Shown: positions 11,556 through 20,425 of the stretch, piece by piece
How positions within the stretch are numbered: position 1 is the first letter of the stretch
How the letters are laid out: every line of letters begins with the position of its first letter
Source: Phycisphaerales bacterium
GTDB taxonomy: Bacteria; Planctomycetota; Phycisphaerae; Phycisphaerales; UBA1924
Direction: 5' to 3'
Length of the DNA stretch: 64,000 bases
Assembly: GCA_016699835.1 (NCBI GenBank)
Contig: CP064987.1
Location: 1,116,001 to 1,180,000 of the forward strand
Position numbers and translations under genes: made by a program
The notes under the pieces: model-generated
Told to the model about the DNA's origin: nothing
What the model saw: only the letters and a program-made list of their open reading frames with translations
Databases searched by the model: none

Positions 11556-12854
11556 ATGGCATACTACTTCAAACTCGGAAACCTCCCCAAGCAGAGGCAC
11601 GTCCAGTTCCGCCGCCCCGACGGCGCGCTCTATTCCGAGGAACTCTTCGGCACCGAGGGGTTCGTCGGGCCCAGCAGCACCATGTACCACATCCACCCGC
11701 CGACCCAGGTCAGCGGCTGGAAGACCCTGTACAAGACCAAGCCCGAGTACGTCGAGGAAGACGTGATGCGCATGCGTCACGCCAAGACCGCCAAGATGAA
11801 GGCCCGCGGCGACTCCGTCACCGGACGCGTCGTCCTCTATGGCAACAGCGACGTCGAGATGTCCGTCTGCGTCCCCAAGGACCAGATGGACTATCACTTC
11901 AAGAACGGGCAGGGCGACGAGTGCCTCTTCGTCCACTTCGGCAGCGGGACCGTCTACACCATGTTCGGAACGCTCAAATTCGGGAAGAAGGACTACATCG
12001 TCATCCCCAAGGGCACCATCTATCGCATGGAGTGGAACCCGCTCAAGGACGCCGACCGCCCGGAGAACTACACCAAAGACGAGATGCCCTTCGGCAAGTT
12101 CGTCTGCTTCGAGACCGCCAACGGCAGCCACATCGGACCGCCGCCGCGCTATGTGAGCAAGGCCACGGGCCAGTTCCTCGAGCACTCGCCCTATTGCGAG
12201 CGTGACCTGCGCGTGCCCGAGTTGCCCCTGACCTTCGACGAACTGGGCGAGTTCGAGGTGCGCATCAAGGCCCGCGATTGCGTGCACTCGTACATATACT
12301 CGTACCATCCGCTCGACATCGTCGGGTGGGACGGCTGCTACTACCCGTACTGCTTCAACATCGACGACTTCGCCCCGATCGTGGGCAAGTTGCACATGCC
12401 GCCGCCAATCCACCAGACGTTTGAGGGTCACAACTTCGTGATCTGCTCCTTCTGCCCGCGCGTGCTCGACTTCCACCCCAACGCCATCCCGATTCCCTAC
12501 AACCACAGCAACATCGATAGCGACGAGATCCTGTACTACGTCGAGGGGAACTACAAGGCCCGCCGCGGCATCGAGGTCGGCTCCATCAGCCTCCACCCGC
12601 AGGGCATCCCCCACGGGCCGCACCCGGGCACCGTCGAACTCAGCCTCGGGAAGACTTTCACCGACGAGTTGGCCGTCATGTGCGACACCTTCCGCCCGAT
12701 GTTCCCCACCAAGGCCGCGCTCGACATCGACGACATCTCCTATCCAGAAAGTTGGCGAGCCGACCACCACGCCCCGCTCCAGCAACGCCACGGCAGCAAC
12801 GGGCACGCACCCAAGCCCGACCCCAATCGCGTTGGCAACGTCTGGGCGACGTGA
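11556..12854 (+). CDS. hmgA: homogentisate 1,2-dioxygenase
   Basis: A non-haem iron dioxygenase that opens the homogentisate ring in tyrosine and phenylalanine degradation. The 432-residue sequence has the double-cupin layout of the family, with the N-terminal MYHIHPPTQVSGW segment, a central EWNPLKD region and the C-terminal ICSFCPRVLDF, HSNIDSDEILYYVEG and HPQGIPHGPHPG motifs that supply the His/Glu iron ligands. A strong AAAGGAGG ribosome binding site precedes ATG 11556. No maleylacetoacetate isomerase or fumarylacetoacetase is adjacent. Confidence 0.92.
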   Translation: MAYYFKLGNLPKQRHVQFRRPDGALYSEELFGTEGFVGPSSTMYHIHPPTQVSGWKTLYKTKPEYVEEDVMRMRHAKTAKMKARGDSVTGRVVLYGNSDVEMSVCVPKDQMDYHFKNGQGDECLFVHFGSGTVYTMFGTLKFGKKDYIVIPKGTIYRMEWNPLKDADRPENYTKDEMPFGKFVCFETANGSHIGPPPRYVSKATGQFLEHSPYCERDLRVPELPLTFDELGEFEVRIKARDCVHSYIYSYHPLDIVGWDGCYYPYCFNIDDFAPIVGKLHMPPPIHQTFEGHNFVICSFCPRVLDFHPNAIPIPYNHSNIDSDEILYYVEGNYKARRGIEVGSISLHPQGIPHGPHPGTVELSLGKTFTDELAVMCDTFRPMFPTKAALDIDDISYPESWRADHHAPLQQRHGSNGHAPKPDPNRVGNVWAT

Positions 12855-12888
12855 TCGAAACACAACCGCACTCAAGTGATCGATAGAG

Positions 12889-12913
12889 AACCCCACGCAC
12901 TCGTGGGGTTTTT
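12889..12913 (+). terminator. intrinsic terminator after hmgA
   Basis: The 9-bp stem AACCCCACG with loop CACT and its complement, followed by a run of T. It lies between convergent hmgA and the pyruvate dehydrogenase E2 gene. Confidence 0.85.
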
Positions 12914-12938
12914 CATTGGGATTGGATGACAGGCAGTG

Positions 12939-14288
12939 TCAGACGAGCAGGCTCGCCGGCTTTTCGAGCATGCTCTTCACCGTCGCGAGGTATTTCGCCG
13001 CCATCGCGCCATCGACGACGCGGTGATCGCTCGACATCGTCATCGACATGACCTTCGCCGGGACGACCGTGCCGTTCTTCACGATCGGCTTGTCGAGGGC
13101 GGCCCCGACCGCGAGGATCGCGACATTCGGCGGGTTGATGATCGCCGTGAAGTGGTCCACGCCGAACATCCCGAGATTGGAGATCGTGAACGTCGCGCCC
13201 TCCATCTCCTGGGGTGACAAGCCCTTGGCCCGGGCCTTGTCGGCGAGTTGCTTGGTCTGCGACGAGATTTGACGCAGGCCGATCGCGTCGGCGTTGCGGA
13301 TGGTCGCGACGACCAGCCCGCCGCCCTTGGCCTCATCGAGCGCGATGGCGACGCCGACGTTCACCTCGCCCAGAATCTCGATCGACTCCTGCCCTTTGGT
13401 GGCCACCCACCGGCTGTTCACGAATGGATGCTCATGCATCGCCAGAGCGCACGCGCGGACGAGGAAGTCGTTCACGCTCAGTTTCACGTTCTGCGTCGCG
13501 AGTTGCTCGTTGAGTTGCTGGCGGAGCGCGAGGAGCGCGTCCATCTCGACCTCGACCGTCACCTGATAGTGCGGGATGGTCTGCTTGCTCTCGACAAGGC
13601 GCGTCGCGATCACGCGACGCATGTTGGAGAGCGTCACGGTGCGGGCGGCGAGGACCGGAGCGCCCGGCGCGAAGGCGGGCGAGGGCGCCGGAGCCGCGCC
13701 GCCGCCGCGGCCGGGAGCGACCTTCGCGCCCACACCGCCACGGATCGCTTCTTCCACATCCTTGCGGACGATACGACCGCCGGGGCCTGAGCCTTCGAGC
13801 GACGCGAGATCGATCCCGGATTCCTCGGCGATCTTCTTGGCGAGTGGCGAGGCGAAGACGCGGTCGTGCGTGCCGTGCCCGACACCGTTGGACGTGTGCG
13901 ACGTGCCGCCAGTCGGGCGATCGATGACGGCGGTCGATCCCGCGCCACCCGACGAACCACCGGCGTTGGACGAACCCGCACCCTCGGCCTTCACGCTCTT
14001 TGCAGGGGCGGCACCGCCGGCGCTCGCCTTGATCTTCGATGCGTCCTCGCCTGCCTCGGCGAGCACCGCGATCACGGTGCCGACGGCCACCGTCTGCCCC
14101 TCGCTCACCCCGAGCGAGGCGATCGTGCCGTCATCAAACGTCTGCAGTTCCATCGTGGCCTTGTCGGTCTCGATGTCCGCGATGACATCGCCGGACTTGA
14201 CCTGCTGACCTTCCTTGACGTTCCACTTGACGACGGTCCCCTGCTGCATGGTGTCGGACAGGCGGGGCATGGTGATGGAGATTGACAT
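12939..14288 (-). CDS. pdhC: dihydrolipoamide acetyltransferase, E2 of pyruvate dehydrogenase
   Basis: E2 core of the pyruvate dehydrogenase complex. One lipoyl domain occupies residues 1-78 with the modified lysine in ETDKATMEL (K43), a Gly/Ser/Ala-rich linker follows, then an E1/E3-binding domain (about residues 144-182, VFASPLAKKIA...GGRIVRKDV), and the catalytic acyltransferase domain ends with DHRVVDGAMA (H422). Length 449 fits a single-lipoyl E2. It lies 57 bp downstream of the E1-beta gene, so the two are probably co-transcribed. The E1-alpha gene is not in this window. Confidence 0.93.
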   Translation of the reverse strand: MSISITMPRLSDTMQQGTVVKWNVKEGQQVKSGDVIADIETDKATMELQTFDDGTIASLGVSEGQTVAVGTVIAVLAEAGEDASKIKASAGGAAPAKSVKAEGAGSSNAGGSSGGAGSTAVIDRPTGGTSHTSNGVGHGTHDRVFASPLAKKIAEESGIDLASLEGSGPGGRIVRKDVEEAIRGGVGAKVAPGRGGGAAPAPSPAFAPGAPVLAARTVTLSNMRRVIATRLVESKQTIPHYQVTVEVEMDALLALRQQLNEQLATQNVKLSVNDFLVRACALAMHEHPFVNSRWVATKGQESIEILGEVNVGVAIALDEAKGGGLVVATIRNADAIGLRQISSQTKQLADKARAKGLSPQEMEGATFTISNLGMFGVDHFTAIINPPNVAILAVGAALDKPIVKNGTVVPAKVMSMTMSSDHRVVDGAMAAKYLATVKSMLEKPASLLV

Positions 14289-14345
14289 CAGACGATCCTC
14301 AGAGTTGACCTCGAACCAACTAGACCGACACCTCTCGGCACCGAA

Positions 14346-15398
14346 TTACGCCAGCGTCTTCCTCACCGCCGCCGCGATCTTCTCCTTGTTGGGGAGATAC
14401 GCGTACTCCAGGTTCTTCGCATACGGCGTCGGCACGTCCTCCGTGTTCACTCGCACCGGCTGATAGTCCAGCCAGTCGAAGCATCGCTCACAGATCTGCG
14501 TCACCACCTCGCTCGCCACGCTGGCGAACGGCCAGGACTGGTCCACCACCACCACGCGCCCTGTCTTCTGCACGCTCGCGATGATGGAATCGATATCGAG
14601 CGGGCGGATCGTTCGCATGTCGAGCACGTCGCACTCGATGCCATCCTTCGCGAGTTCCTCGGCGGCCTCAACGCAGAAGTGCACAGGACGACCGAAGGAC
14701 ACGAGCGTGCAAGACTTGGTCTCGCTCGCGGCCTCGCGCACGAGTCGCGCCTTCCCGAACGGGATGTAGTACTCCTCCTCGGGGACGTGGGCCTTGTCGC
14801 CCAGCATGCGCTCGCTCTCGAGGAAGAAGACCGGGTCCAACTCACGGATCGCCGTCTTCAGGAGGCCCTTGGCGTCGTACGGATTGCTGGGGATCGCGAT
14901 CTTCATCCCGGGGACGTTGCTGTACAACCCCTCGACGCACCAGGAGTGGGTCGAGCCCAACTGACCGCCCGCGCCGTCGTTGCCACGGAAGACGATGGGG
15001 CACCCCCACTGCCCGCCGGACATGTACAGCATCTTCGGCACGTTGTTCAGGATCTGGTCCGCCGCAACAAGGCTGAACGACCACGACATGAACTCGATGA
15101 TGGGCTTGAGCCCGTACATCGCCGCCCCGACCGCCAACCCGGCAAAGCCGTTCTCGCTGATGGGGCTGTCGATGATGCGCTGGGGCCCAAACTCCTCGAG
15201 CATCCCCTGGCTGACCTTGTACGCCCCGTTGTACTGGGCGACCTCTTCGCCAAGAAGGAAGACCCGCGGGTCGCGGCGCATCTCCTCGCTCATCGCCTCG
15301 CGGAGCGCCTCTCTGAACTGGATGACGCGATCGCCCTCGCGCGGCGGGAGGGGCTTCTCGAAATCGGGCAAGGCGGGAAGATTCAGCGTGCTGACCAT
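14346..15398 (-). CDS. pdhB: pyruvate dehydrogenase E1 component, beta subunit
   Basis: Thiamine-diphosphate E1-beta subunit, 350 residues. Family motifs are FLLGEEVAQYNGAYKVSQG (with the TPP-contacting Glu), IDSPISENGFAGLAVGAA, EFMSWSFSLVAADQI and IAIPSNPYDAKGLLKTAI, and the C-terminal transketolase-like domain contains DMRTIRPLDIDSI. It is first in a leftward pair with E2. It is odd that no E1-alpha precedes it: upstream lies an exported-protein gene in the same direction. The oxo-acid specificity (pyruvate rather than branched-chain acids) is inferred. Confidence 0.9.
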   Translation of the reverse strand: MVSTLNLPALPDFEKPLPPREGDRVIQFREALREAMSEEMRRDPRVFLLGEEVAQYNGAYKVSQGMLEEFGPQRIIDSPISENGFAGLAVGAAMYGLKPIIEFMSWSFSLVAADQILNNVPKMLYMSGGQWGCPIVFRGNDGAGGQLGSTHSWCVEGLYSNVPGMKIAIPSNPYDAKGLLKTAIRELDPVFFLESERMLGDKAHVPEEEYYIPFGKARLVREAASETKSCTLVSFGRPVHFCVEAAEELAKDGIECDVLDMRTIRPLDIDSIIASVQKTGRVVVVDQSWPFASVASEVVTQICERCFDWLDYQPVRVNTEDVPTPYAKNLEYAYLPNKEKIAAAVRKTLA

Positions 15399-15579
15399 GG
15401 ACTCGTTTTCCGTTTCTCTTCAATGTTCGAGAGGTGTGGCGATCGGGCCGTATCGTGGATATCGGCCTCTCATGCCCCCGGGATTCGCCCAAGGCGACGG
15501 GGCACACCGATACCGTCCACGACCAGCCACGATCGTAGCGTCCTGAGCCATTACCGGGGGTTTTGCGGGGCCAAAGCAG

Positions 15580-15608
15580 ACGGCGGCGGGATGGACTCCC
15601 GCCGCCGT
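15580..15608 (-). terminator. hairpin terminator after the Gly-Cys-tagged protein
   Basis: A perfect 12-bp stem (ACGGCGGCGGGA and complement) around TGGAC lies 33 bases downstream of the stop codon at 15642. On the minus strand it is followed by a short T-containing tract rather than a full U-run, so termination may be factor-assisted. Confidence 0.6.
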
Positions 15609-15641
15609 GGTATAGGCGTTCAAATGTGTCTACAGGCGGCC

Positions 15642-17057
15642 TCAGCAGCCGGCGTTGAAGCGCGTCAGGTAGTAGAGCAGGTCGTCGATCGTGACGCCGC
15701 CGTCGCGGACGCCCGTTCCCGAGCCATTGTCCACGTCCGCGCATCCCGAGCCAGTGCCGAAGATCCCGATGTAGTAGAGGAGGTCATCGACCGTGGCGCC
15801 ACCGTCGGGCGTGCCGTTGCCGCTGCCATCGTCCACGTCGGCGATGCACGTCGGCGCGCCGGGGACGGGAAGCCCGCCCACGCTGACGGAGGTCGGCGTT
15901 CCGGGCTTGAAGAGGCCCATCGAGGCCGAGCCCGTCGTCGGGGCCGAGGTGGACGTGAACCAGAAGTTGTACATCGTTCCCCAGCGAAGGGCGTTGGTGT
16001 TGGGGTTGTCTTCGTACTTCTCGGGGCTGGCCCACGTGACGGTGCAGTTGCTCACGTCGCTATTCCAGTCGGCGTTGTCATAGGGATCGTCGTGGTAGTC
16101 CACCGAGTGGAAGCCGATGTTGGTGACCACCGAGCCGAGCGGATTCGGGACGCTGAGCGTCGTGCCCGCGCGGTCGGAGTTGAGGTTGTACACGGCATAG
16201 TCGTACATCCACGTCCCGTTGCCCAGGTCGGTCGCCTTGCCGCCGATGAAGTACCGTCCCTCGCCGGGGACATCCACGGTCTGGATGACGATCGAGGTGT
16301 CGGGCTGATTGAGTCCCAGTCCGTGGTCGCGCCACGCGAAGATCGCCGCGGTCCCTTCCTTATCCACGTCGGCGAGGCTCCAGACATAGGTCGGCGTCGC
16401 GCCCGTCCGCGCCACGCTCATGACGCGGTGCGTGGCGTTGTTGAGCTGCTGCGCCGGCTCTTCCTCGGCACAGACATACAACCCTTCGCCGATGAAGATG
16501 GCGTTAGGGTGGTTGGCCAGGCTCATCTCGCTCTCGTCGATCTGCACGCGACGCCAGATGGCGTTGCCTGTCCCGCCGGGGATCGCCGTGAAGGTCCCCT
16601 CATAGGGATTGATCCCCGAGCGATTGCCCAGCCGGCTCTGCCCGCCGTTGAACCCGCTGGAGTAGGTATCGCGGCAGCCGGGGCGGAGCGTCCCCGCCGG
16701 ACCGGCTGTGCACGTCCCGCAGCCCGACCCGTTCGCCACGCAGCACCCGTGCTTGGCGTTGCCGATGCCGATCTGCATGAGTCGGCCGTTCTCGAGGCGA
16801 TACGCGTTCATCGCCAGGGCCGGCGTCCCGCCGTTGATCCATGCCAGGGGCGCGTCGCCGAGGTTGCACGTCTGGCTCCCCCACGCGTAGCCGTGGACCG
16901 TGCCGACGGGTCCATAGTGCGAGGCGCTGTGCATGCTCTGGTGGGTGATGTCGGGCCCGCCGAGCGCCGTGGGGGCCAACGCCGCCAACGCCGCGGCCAC
17001 GCCACACATGAGGCCTGCGCGGACCGACACACGGGAAACGTCACGAATCTGTGCCAT
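15642..17057 (-). CDS. exported protein with two C-terminal dockerin-like Gly-Cys repeats
   Basis: A 471-residue exported protein. Residues 1-33 form a signal peptide ending ALAALAPTALG. The body has paired cysteines (CCVANGSGCGTC) and beta-rich sequence of no family I can name. The last 70 residues are two dockerin-like repeats, each with an aspartate loop (DVDDGSGNGTPDGG; DVDNGSGTGVRDGG) and a VTIDDLLYYL-type helix, ending in NAGC. Such GC-type anchors are known in Phycisphaerae and are presumed to sort or attach proteins at the surface. GAAGGGAG precedes the ATG. Confidence 0.85.
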   Translation of the reverse strand: MAQIRDVSRVSVRAGLMCGVAAALAALAPTALGGPDITHQSMHSASHYGPVGTVHGYAWGSQTCNLGDAPLAWINGGTPALAMNAYRLENGRLMQIGIGNAKHGCCVANGSGCGTCTAGPAGTLRPGCRDTYSSGFNGGQSRLGNRSGINPYEGTFTAIPGGTGNAIWRRVQIDESEMSLANHPNAIFIGEGLYVCAEEEPAQQLNNATHRVMSVARTGATPTYVWSLADVDKEGTAAIFAWRDHGLGLNQPDTSIVIQTVDVPGEGRYFIGGKATDLGNGTWMYDYAVYNLNSDRAGTTLSVPNPLGSVVTNIGFHSVDYHDDPYDNADWNSDVSNCTVTWASPEKYEDNPNTNALRWGTMYNFWFTSTSAPTTGSASMGLFKPGTPTSVSVGGLPVPGAPTCIADVDDGSGNGTPDGGATVDDLLYYIGIFGTGSGCADVDNGSGTGVRDGGVTIDDLLYYLTRFNAGC

Positions 17058-17198
17058 GGAGAACTCCCTTCAAACCGGCCTGTAGCGAGAACGAACGCCA
17101 CGCCCAGGCCCCAAGCCGAACCCACGAAGGACGAGAAGCCCAGTATACAGGGAATCCCCTTGGGGCACAACCCGCCCCCCTACTGCCCCCTCGCGGGG

Positions 17199-17305
17199 AA
17201 ATGGCCAAAGGACCAAATGGCCAAATTGCCAATACAGAGGCCCCCATCATCCGTGGCCCCATGAAACGATGCCCTTTGGGCCATTTGGACAGTTTGGCCA
17301 TTTCA
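17199..17305. repeat. paired inverted copies of an AAATGGCCAAA octamer-type repeat
   Basis: 17199-17230 reads as AAATGGCCAAAGGACCAAAT and onward. 17277-17305 holds a near copy in the opposite orientation (minus strand GAAATGGCCAAACTGTCC). A longer copy lies at 19594-19630. It fills the gap between serC and the upstream exported-protein gene. Confidence 0.65.
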
Positions 17306-17319
17306 AGCGGCCAAGTCGG

Positions 17320-18534
17320 CTACCCGTTCTTGCGCTCGAAGTCGCGCATGAACGAGGCCAGGGTCTCGACGCCGCTCATAGGGAAGGCGTTGTAGACGCT
17401 CGCCCGCACGCCGCCTGTCGAGCGGTGGCCCTTGAGTTGGTCCATCCCCGCCGCCTTGGCCTCCTTCACAAACTTCTCGTCCAGGGCCGTTGCGTCCTTC
17501 ACCTTCGGGTTCACTTTGAACGAGATGTTCATGAGGCTGCGGCTGTCCTTGCGGGCGTGCCCCACAAAGAACTCCGTCGAATCGAGCACGTCGTAGATCA
17601 CCTTCGCCTTAGCCGTGTTCCGCGCGTGCATCTTGCTGAGGCCGTCCTTGCCGCAGGTCTTCTCGATCCACTTGAAGACCAACCCAGCAACATAGATCGG
17701 GAAGACCGGCGGCGTGTTGTGCCGGCTCTCGTCCTTGGCGTGCGTGGCATACTTCAGCATCGTCGGCAGCGGACGCACCGCCTCAAGCAAATCCTCGCGG
17801 ATGATCACCAGCGTCGTCCCCGCGATCCCGATGTTCTTCTGCGCCCCGGCATACACCATCCCGAACTTCGAGATGTCCATCGGGCGCGAGTAGATGTCGC
17901 TGCTGGCGTCACAGATCAACGGAACGCCATCGGGCATCTTCGGGTACCGGAACGTCCCGTCAGCATTCCGCCACTGCGTGCCATAGATCGTGTTGTTCGA
18001 GCACATGTGCACGTACGCGGGCTTCCCACCCCCACCCCCCCCACCCCCGGCATACGCGATCTCGTTGTCCGCGGGGCAGTACGCGTGGCTCACCTTCCGC
18101 CCGTCCCACGCCTCGTGCACGTTCTTCGAGTAGAACTTCCCCTCCTCGAAGGTCTTCTCGGCCCAGTATCCGGTCGTGAGATACTCCGCGCTCCCGCCCT
18201 CGGGCAGAAGGTTCGCGGGGATCATGAAGTTCTGGCTCGTCGCCCCGCCCGTCAGGAAGAGGATCTTGTAGTTGTCGGGGACGTTCCCCACGCGCCGGCA
18301 CGCCGCGTGCGTCTCGGCCCACATCGCGTCGGCCGCCTTGCCGCGATGGCTCTGCTCGGCGATGCCGATCCCCGTCCCCATGAGGTTCATGAGGTCGTCC
18401 TGGGCCTCGCGGATGACCTCCTCGGGGAGCACGCCCGGCCCCGCCGAGAAGTTGAAGGCTCGCCCGGGGCTCAAGTGATCGATGTCTACGCCGTGCGAGG
18501 ACGAACGGACGCCGGCTGCGTGTGTGGTGGTCAT
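17320..18534 (-). CDS. serC: phosphoserine aminotransferase
   Basis: A PLP enzyme converting 3-phosphohydroxypyruvate to phosphoserine; it also serves pyridoxine synthesis in some bacteria. The fold-type I sequence begins FNFSAGPGVLP, has FLTGGATSQNF for phosphate binding, CDASSDIYSRP, and the PLP lysine in AGAQKNIG (near residue 233). An eight-glycine insertion precedes AYVHMCSNNTIYG; it is encoded by a C-rich run at about 18024-18050 and is not normal for the family. ATG 18534 is preferred to the in-frame GTG at 18543. serA and serB are not nearby. Confidence 0.92.
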   Translation of the reverse strand: MTTTHAAGVRSSSHGVDIDHLSPGRAFNFSAGPGVLPEEVIREAQDDLMNLMGTGIGIAEQSHRGKAADAMWAETHAACRRVGNVPDNYKILFLTGGATSQNFMIPANLLPEGGSAEYLTTGYWAEKTFEEGKFYSKNVHEAWDGRKVSHAYCPADNEIAYAGGGGGGGGKPAYVHMCSNNTIYGTQWRNADGTFRYPKMPDGVPLICDASSDIYSRPMDISKFGMVYAGAQKNIGIAGTTLVIIREDLLEAVRPLPTMLKYATHAKDESRHNTPPVFPIYVAGLVFKWIEKTCGKDGLSKMHARNTAKAKVIYDVLDSTEFFVGHARKDSRSLMNISFKVNPKVKDATALDEKFVKEAKAAGMDQLKGHRSTGGVRASVYNAFPMSGVETLASFMRDFERKNG

Positions 18535-18540
18535 GGGGAA

Positions 18541-18583
18541 CACTAGGCACTAGGCATTCGGCATTAGGCATTCGCCATTGGGC
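18541..18583. repeat. heptameric tandem repeat, AGGCACT/AGGCATT type
   Basis: About six degenerate 7-base units of TAGGCAY/TCGGCAT. Related arrays lie at 18651-18678 (opposite orientation), 19504-19534 and 29684-29717. Confidence 0.7.
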
Positions 18584-18674
18584 AAGAGGAACAGCAAGAG
18601 CGGATGCGCCAACGGTAACCCCGGCGGTTTCCCTGGCAAATAAACCCACGTACCTGATGCCTGGTGCCTGGTGC

Positions 18675-19457
18675 CTACTTCTTGAGCACCACCGTCCCCG
18701 CGATGATGTCGTGCAGGCCCTGCTTCTTCTGGGTGAAGCCCGCCATGATCCAGCCGATGAGGAACGTGAACCCGTTGACGACCTTGCCCAGCATGCGCAG
18801 GTTCGCCTTGCCGAAGGAGATCCGCTGCCCGTTCGTGTCGGCGACGATGATCCCCAGCGCCCGCTTGCCGAAGGTCGCCTGCTTCTCGCCCGACTCGAGC
18901 ATCGCGAAGTACAACCACGTCGCGACGATCGCGGCCAACTGCACCAGCAGCATGATGCCTCCGGCAATCGCCCCGGCCGCCCCCCCGCCACCACCACCAC
19001 CACCACCCGGTCCGCCCGAACCGCTCACGCCGGCCACCATCCCCACCAGGAAGGCCAGCACGAACGTCACGATCACGATGGGGACCGTGATGATGAGGCA
19101 ATCGAGCAGGTACGCGGCGAAGCGCACCCAGAACCCGGCATAGTTCGTCGGGTCGATGGTGCGATCACCGGCAAAGCCGATCTGCCCCGGAGCCGTCGGC
19201 GGGGCGGCGTGCGTCCCGGCCTGGGCCGCCCCCGCGAGCGTCGCCTGCAACTCCGCGACCGATCGCGCCGCGACCCAATCGCCCATCCCCTCGCGCCACA
19301 CCAGCGTCTCGGGGCGCACCTGCCCCACGCGGATCAGTTCGACCAGCCGCCCCATCGGCACCGGCCCAAACCGCGACGACCCCAGCGCGTAGTACCAGCC
19401 GTCGGATCCACCACCCGCCCCACCGGCCCCCCCGGCCATCGGTTGCTGCATGTTCAT
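18675..19457 (-). CDS. membrane protein with GYF_2 and RDD domains
   Basis: A 260-residue protein. After a Gly-rich start, residues 20-75 form a GYF_2-type domain (WYYALGSSRFGPVPMGRLVELI...WREGMGDWVAA). The second half is an RDD domain: FWVRFAAYLLDCLII with the R and D of the signature, three or four membrane helices, ATFGKRALGIIVAD and NFLIGW-like helices. A nine-glycine tract encoded by CCACCA repeats at 18981-19010 sits in the first membrane loop. The frame is open to 19535 upstream, but ATG 19457 fits the domain. Function unknown; RDD proteins are often channels or tethers. Confidence 0.8.
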   Translation of the reverse strand: MNMQQPMAGGAGGAGGGSDGWYYALGSSRFGPVPMGRLVELIRVGQVRPETLVWREGMGDWVAARSVAELQATLAGAAQAGTHAAPPTAPGQIGFAGDRTIDPTNYAGFWVRFAAYLLDCLIITVPIVIVTFVLAFLVGMVAGVSGSGGPGGGGGGGGGAAGAIAGGIMLLVQLAAIVATWLYFAMLESGEKQATFGKRALGIIVADTNGQRISFGKANLRMLGKVVNGFTFLIGWIMAGFTQKKQGLHDIIAGTVVLKK

Positions 19458-19563
19458 GGGGGGAATATATCGGAAAACCCGGCGTCGTGCCGTGAAGGAG
19501 AAAGGGAATGGGGAATAGGCAATGGGCAATGGCACTCGACCACCGCCGTCTCATCAATCCTCA

Positions 19564-19588
19564 CGAATGCCGAATCACGAATCACGAG
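19564..19588. repeat. heptameric tandem repeat, CGAATGC/CGAATCA type
   Basis: CGAATGCCGAATCACGAATC and onward. The core ACGAATGCCGAATCACGAAT recurs exactly at 29765-29784. Confidence 0.7.
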
Positions 19589-19593
19589 GGAGG

Positions 19594-19630
19594 AAATGGC
19601 CAAATGGACAAATGACCAAATGGCCAAATG
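19594..19630. repeat. octameric repeat, CAAATGG type
   Basis: Four degenerate units of CAAATGGA/CAAATGAC/CAAATGGC; the third copy of the family seen at 17199-17305. Confidence 0.65.
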
Positions 19631-19685
19631 AAAAAGGCCCCGGAATCCTCCGAGGCCCCATGGCGGGTGGCGTGGATTGATCCTG

Positions 19686-19725
19686 CCTTGGGTGCCATCA
19701 GTCGGCGGCTCTGCGACGACTGATG
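19686..19725. repeat. left REP-like terminal repeat of the RAYT element
   Basis: 19686-19704 (CCTTGGGTGCCATCAGTCG) is the exact inverted copy of 20407-20425. Within it CATCAGTCG (19696-19704) pairs with CGACTGATG (19717-19725) to form a hairpin. The match extends outward imperfectly to a shared GGCGGGTGGC at 19662-19671. Confidence 0.85.
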
Positions 19726-20366
19726 CAAGCGCCACCGGATGCGTCGTGTCCCTCACCAACGCTCGGACTCCCGGCTGGCCGAGTCGGCGGGAGCGGATCG
19801 ATAGCCACGGGTCCCGTGCAATCGCCCCCCCACCCCGCGTGCCACCGCGCCGACGACCACGCCCAGTCCTCGGGTCGCGGGACCAGGCCCCGGCAAACGG
19901 GGTTCTCATGGATGTAACGTAACTTCTCGTCGAACTCGGCGAGACTGGAGATGTTGCGGTCGTACCCGCCGCCGCGTTGCCAGATTCGGATTGTTCCATC
20001 GGAGCCTCGGATCTCCGCGAGGGATCCGGCGTCGCGCCCACGCCACCACCCGATCGTCTCCTGCGCCGTCGATCGCTTGAGATCGTGGAGGACCTTCGCG
20101 ACCGGCCCGTCGGGCAGCCGCGGCCACAGCAGGAGATGCACGTGCTCGGGCATCACGACCCAGGCGTAGAGATGGAACTTCCATCGCGCCCTCGTCCGCT
20201 CGAGATGGCGGGCCAGACAATCGCGAGTGTCGGGATCGAAGAGGAGCGGCAAGCGCCGGAAGCACGAGAACGTGAGGAATCTGGCGTGATGGGGGTCCTC
20301 GTGCCGTCGGAGGTGCTTTCGTGGGGGAGGCGGGGGCGGGGGTAGAGCGTCGGACGGGACGGTCAT
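19698..20366 (-). CDS. REP-associated tyrosine transposase (RAYT)
   Basis: A 222-residue single-strand DNA transposase of the Y1/HUH class. The MPEHVHLLLWP segment holds the two metal-binding histidines, and KLRYIHENPV provides the catalytic tyrosine, followed by WAWSSARWH. A proline run (PPPPPPP) precedes the domain. It is flanked by inverted REP-like repeats. The TGA stop (19700-19698) lies inside the left repeat, so the last residues are repeat-encoded. Such enzymes normally act on REP hairpins near their own gene. Confidence 0.92.
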   Translation of the reverse strand: MTVPSDALPPPPPPPRKHLRRHEDPHHARFLTFSCFRRLPLLFDPDTRDCLARHLERTRARWKFHLYAWVVMPEHVHLLLWPRLPDGPVAKVLHDLKRSTAQETIGWWRGRDAGSLAEIRGSDGTIRIWQRGGGYDRNISSLAEFDEKLRYIHENPVCRGLVPRPEDWAWSSARWHAGWGGDCTGPVAIDPLPPTRPAGSPSVGEGHDASGGACISRRRAAD

Positions 20367-20385
20367 GGCGTCAGCGTACGCCTCG

Positions 20386-20425
20386 CATCAGTCGGCCCAA
20401 AGCGACCGACTGATGGCACCCAAGG
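20386..20425. repeat. right REP-like terminal repeat of the RAYT element
   Basis: A perfect hairpin, CATCAGTCGG (20386-20395) with CCGACTGATG (20406-20415). 20407-20425 is the inverted copy of the left repeat, and GCCACCCGCC at 20441-20450 mirrors 19662-19671. It starts 20 bases upstream of the transposase ATG. Confidence 0.85.

Noticed and set aside
14679..17264. 861-codon open frame on the plus strand
   Set aside because: Antisense to pdhB and to the tagged exported-protein gene. The peptide is Arg/Ala/Gly-rich shadow sequence, while the minus strand has clear families.
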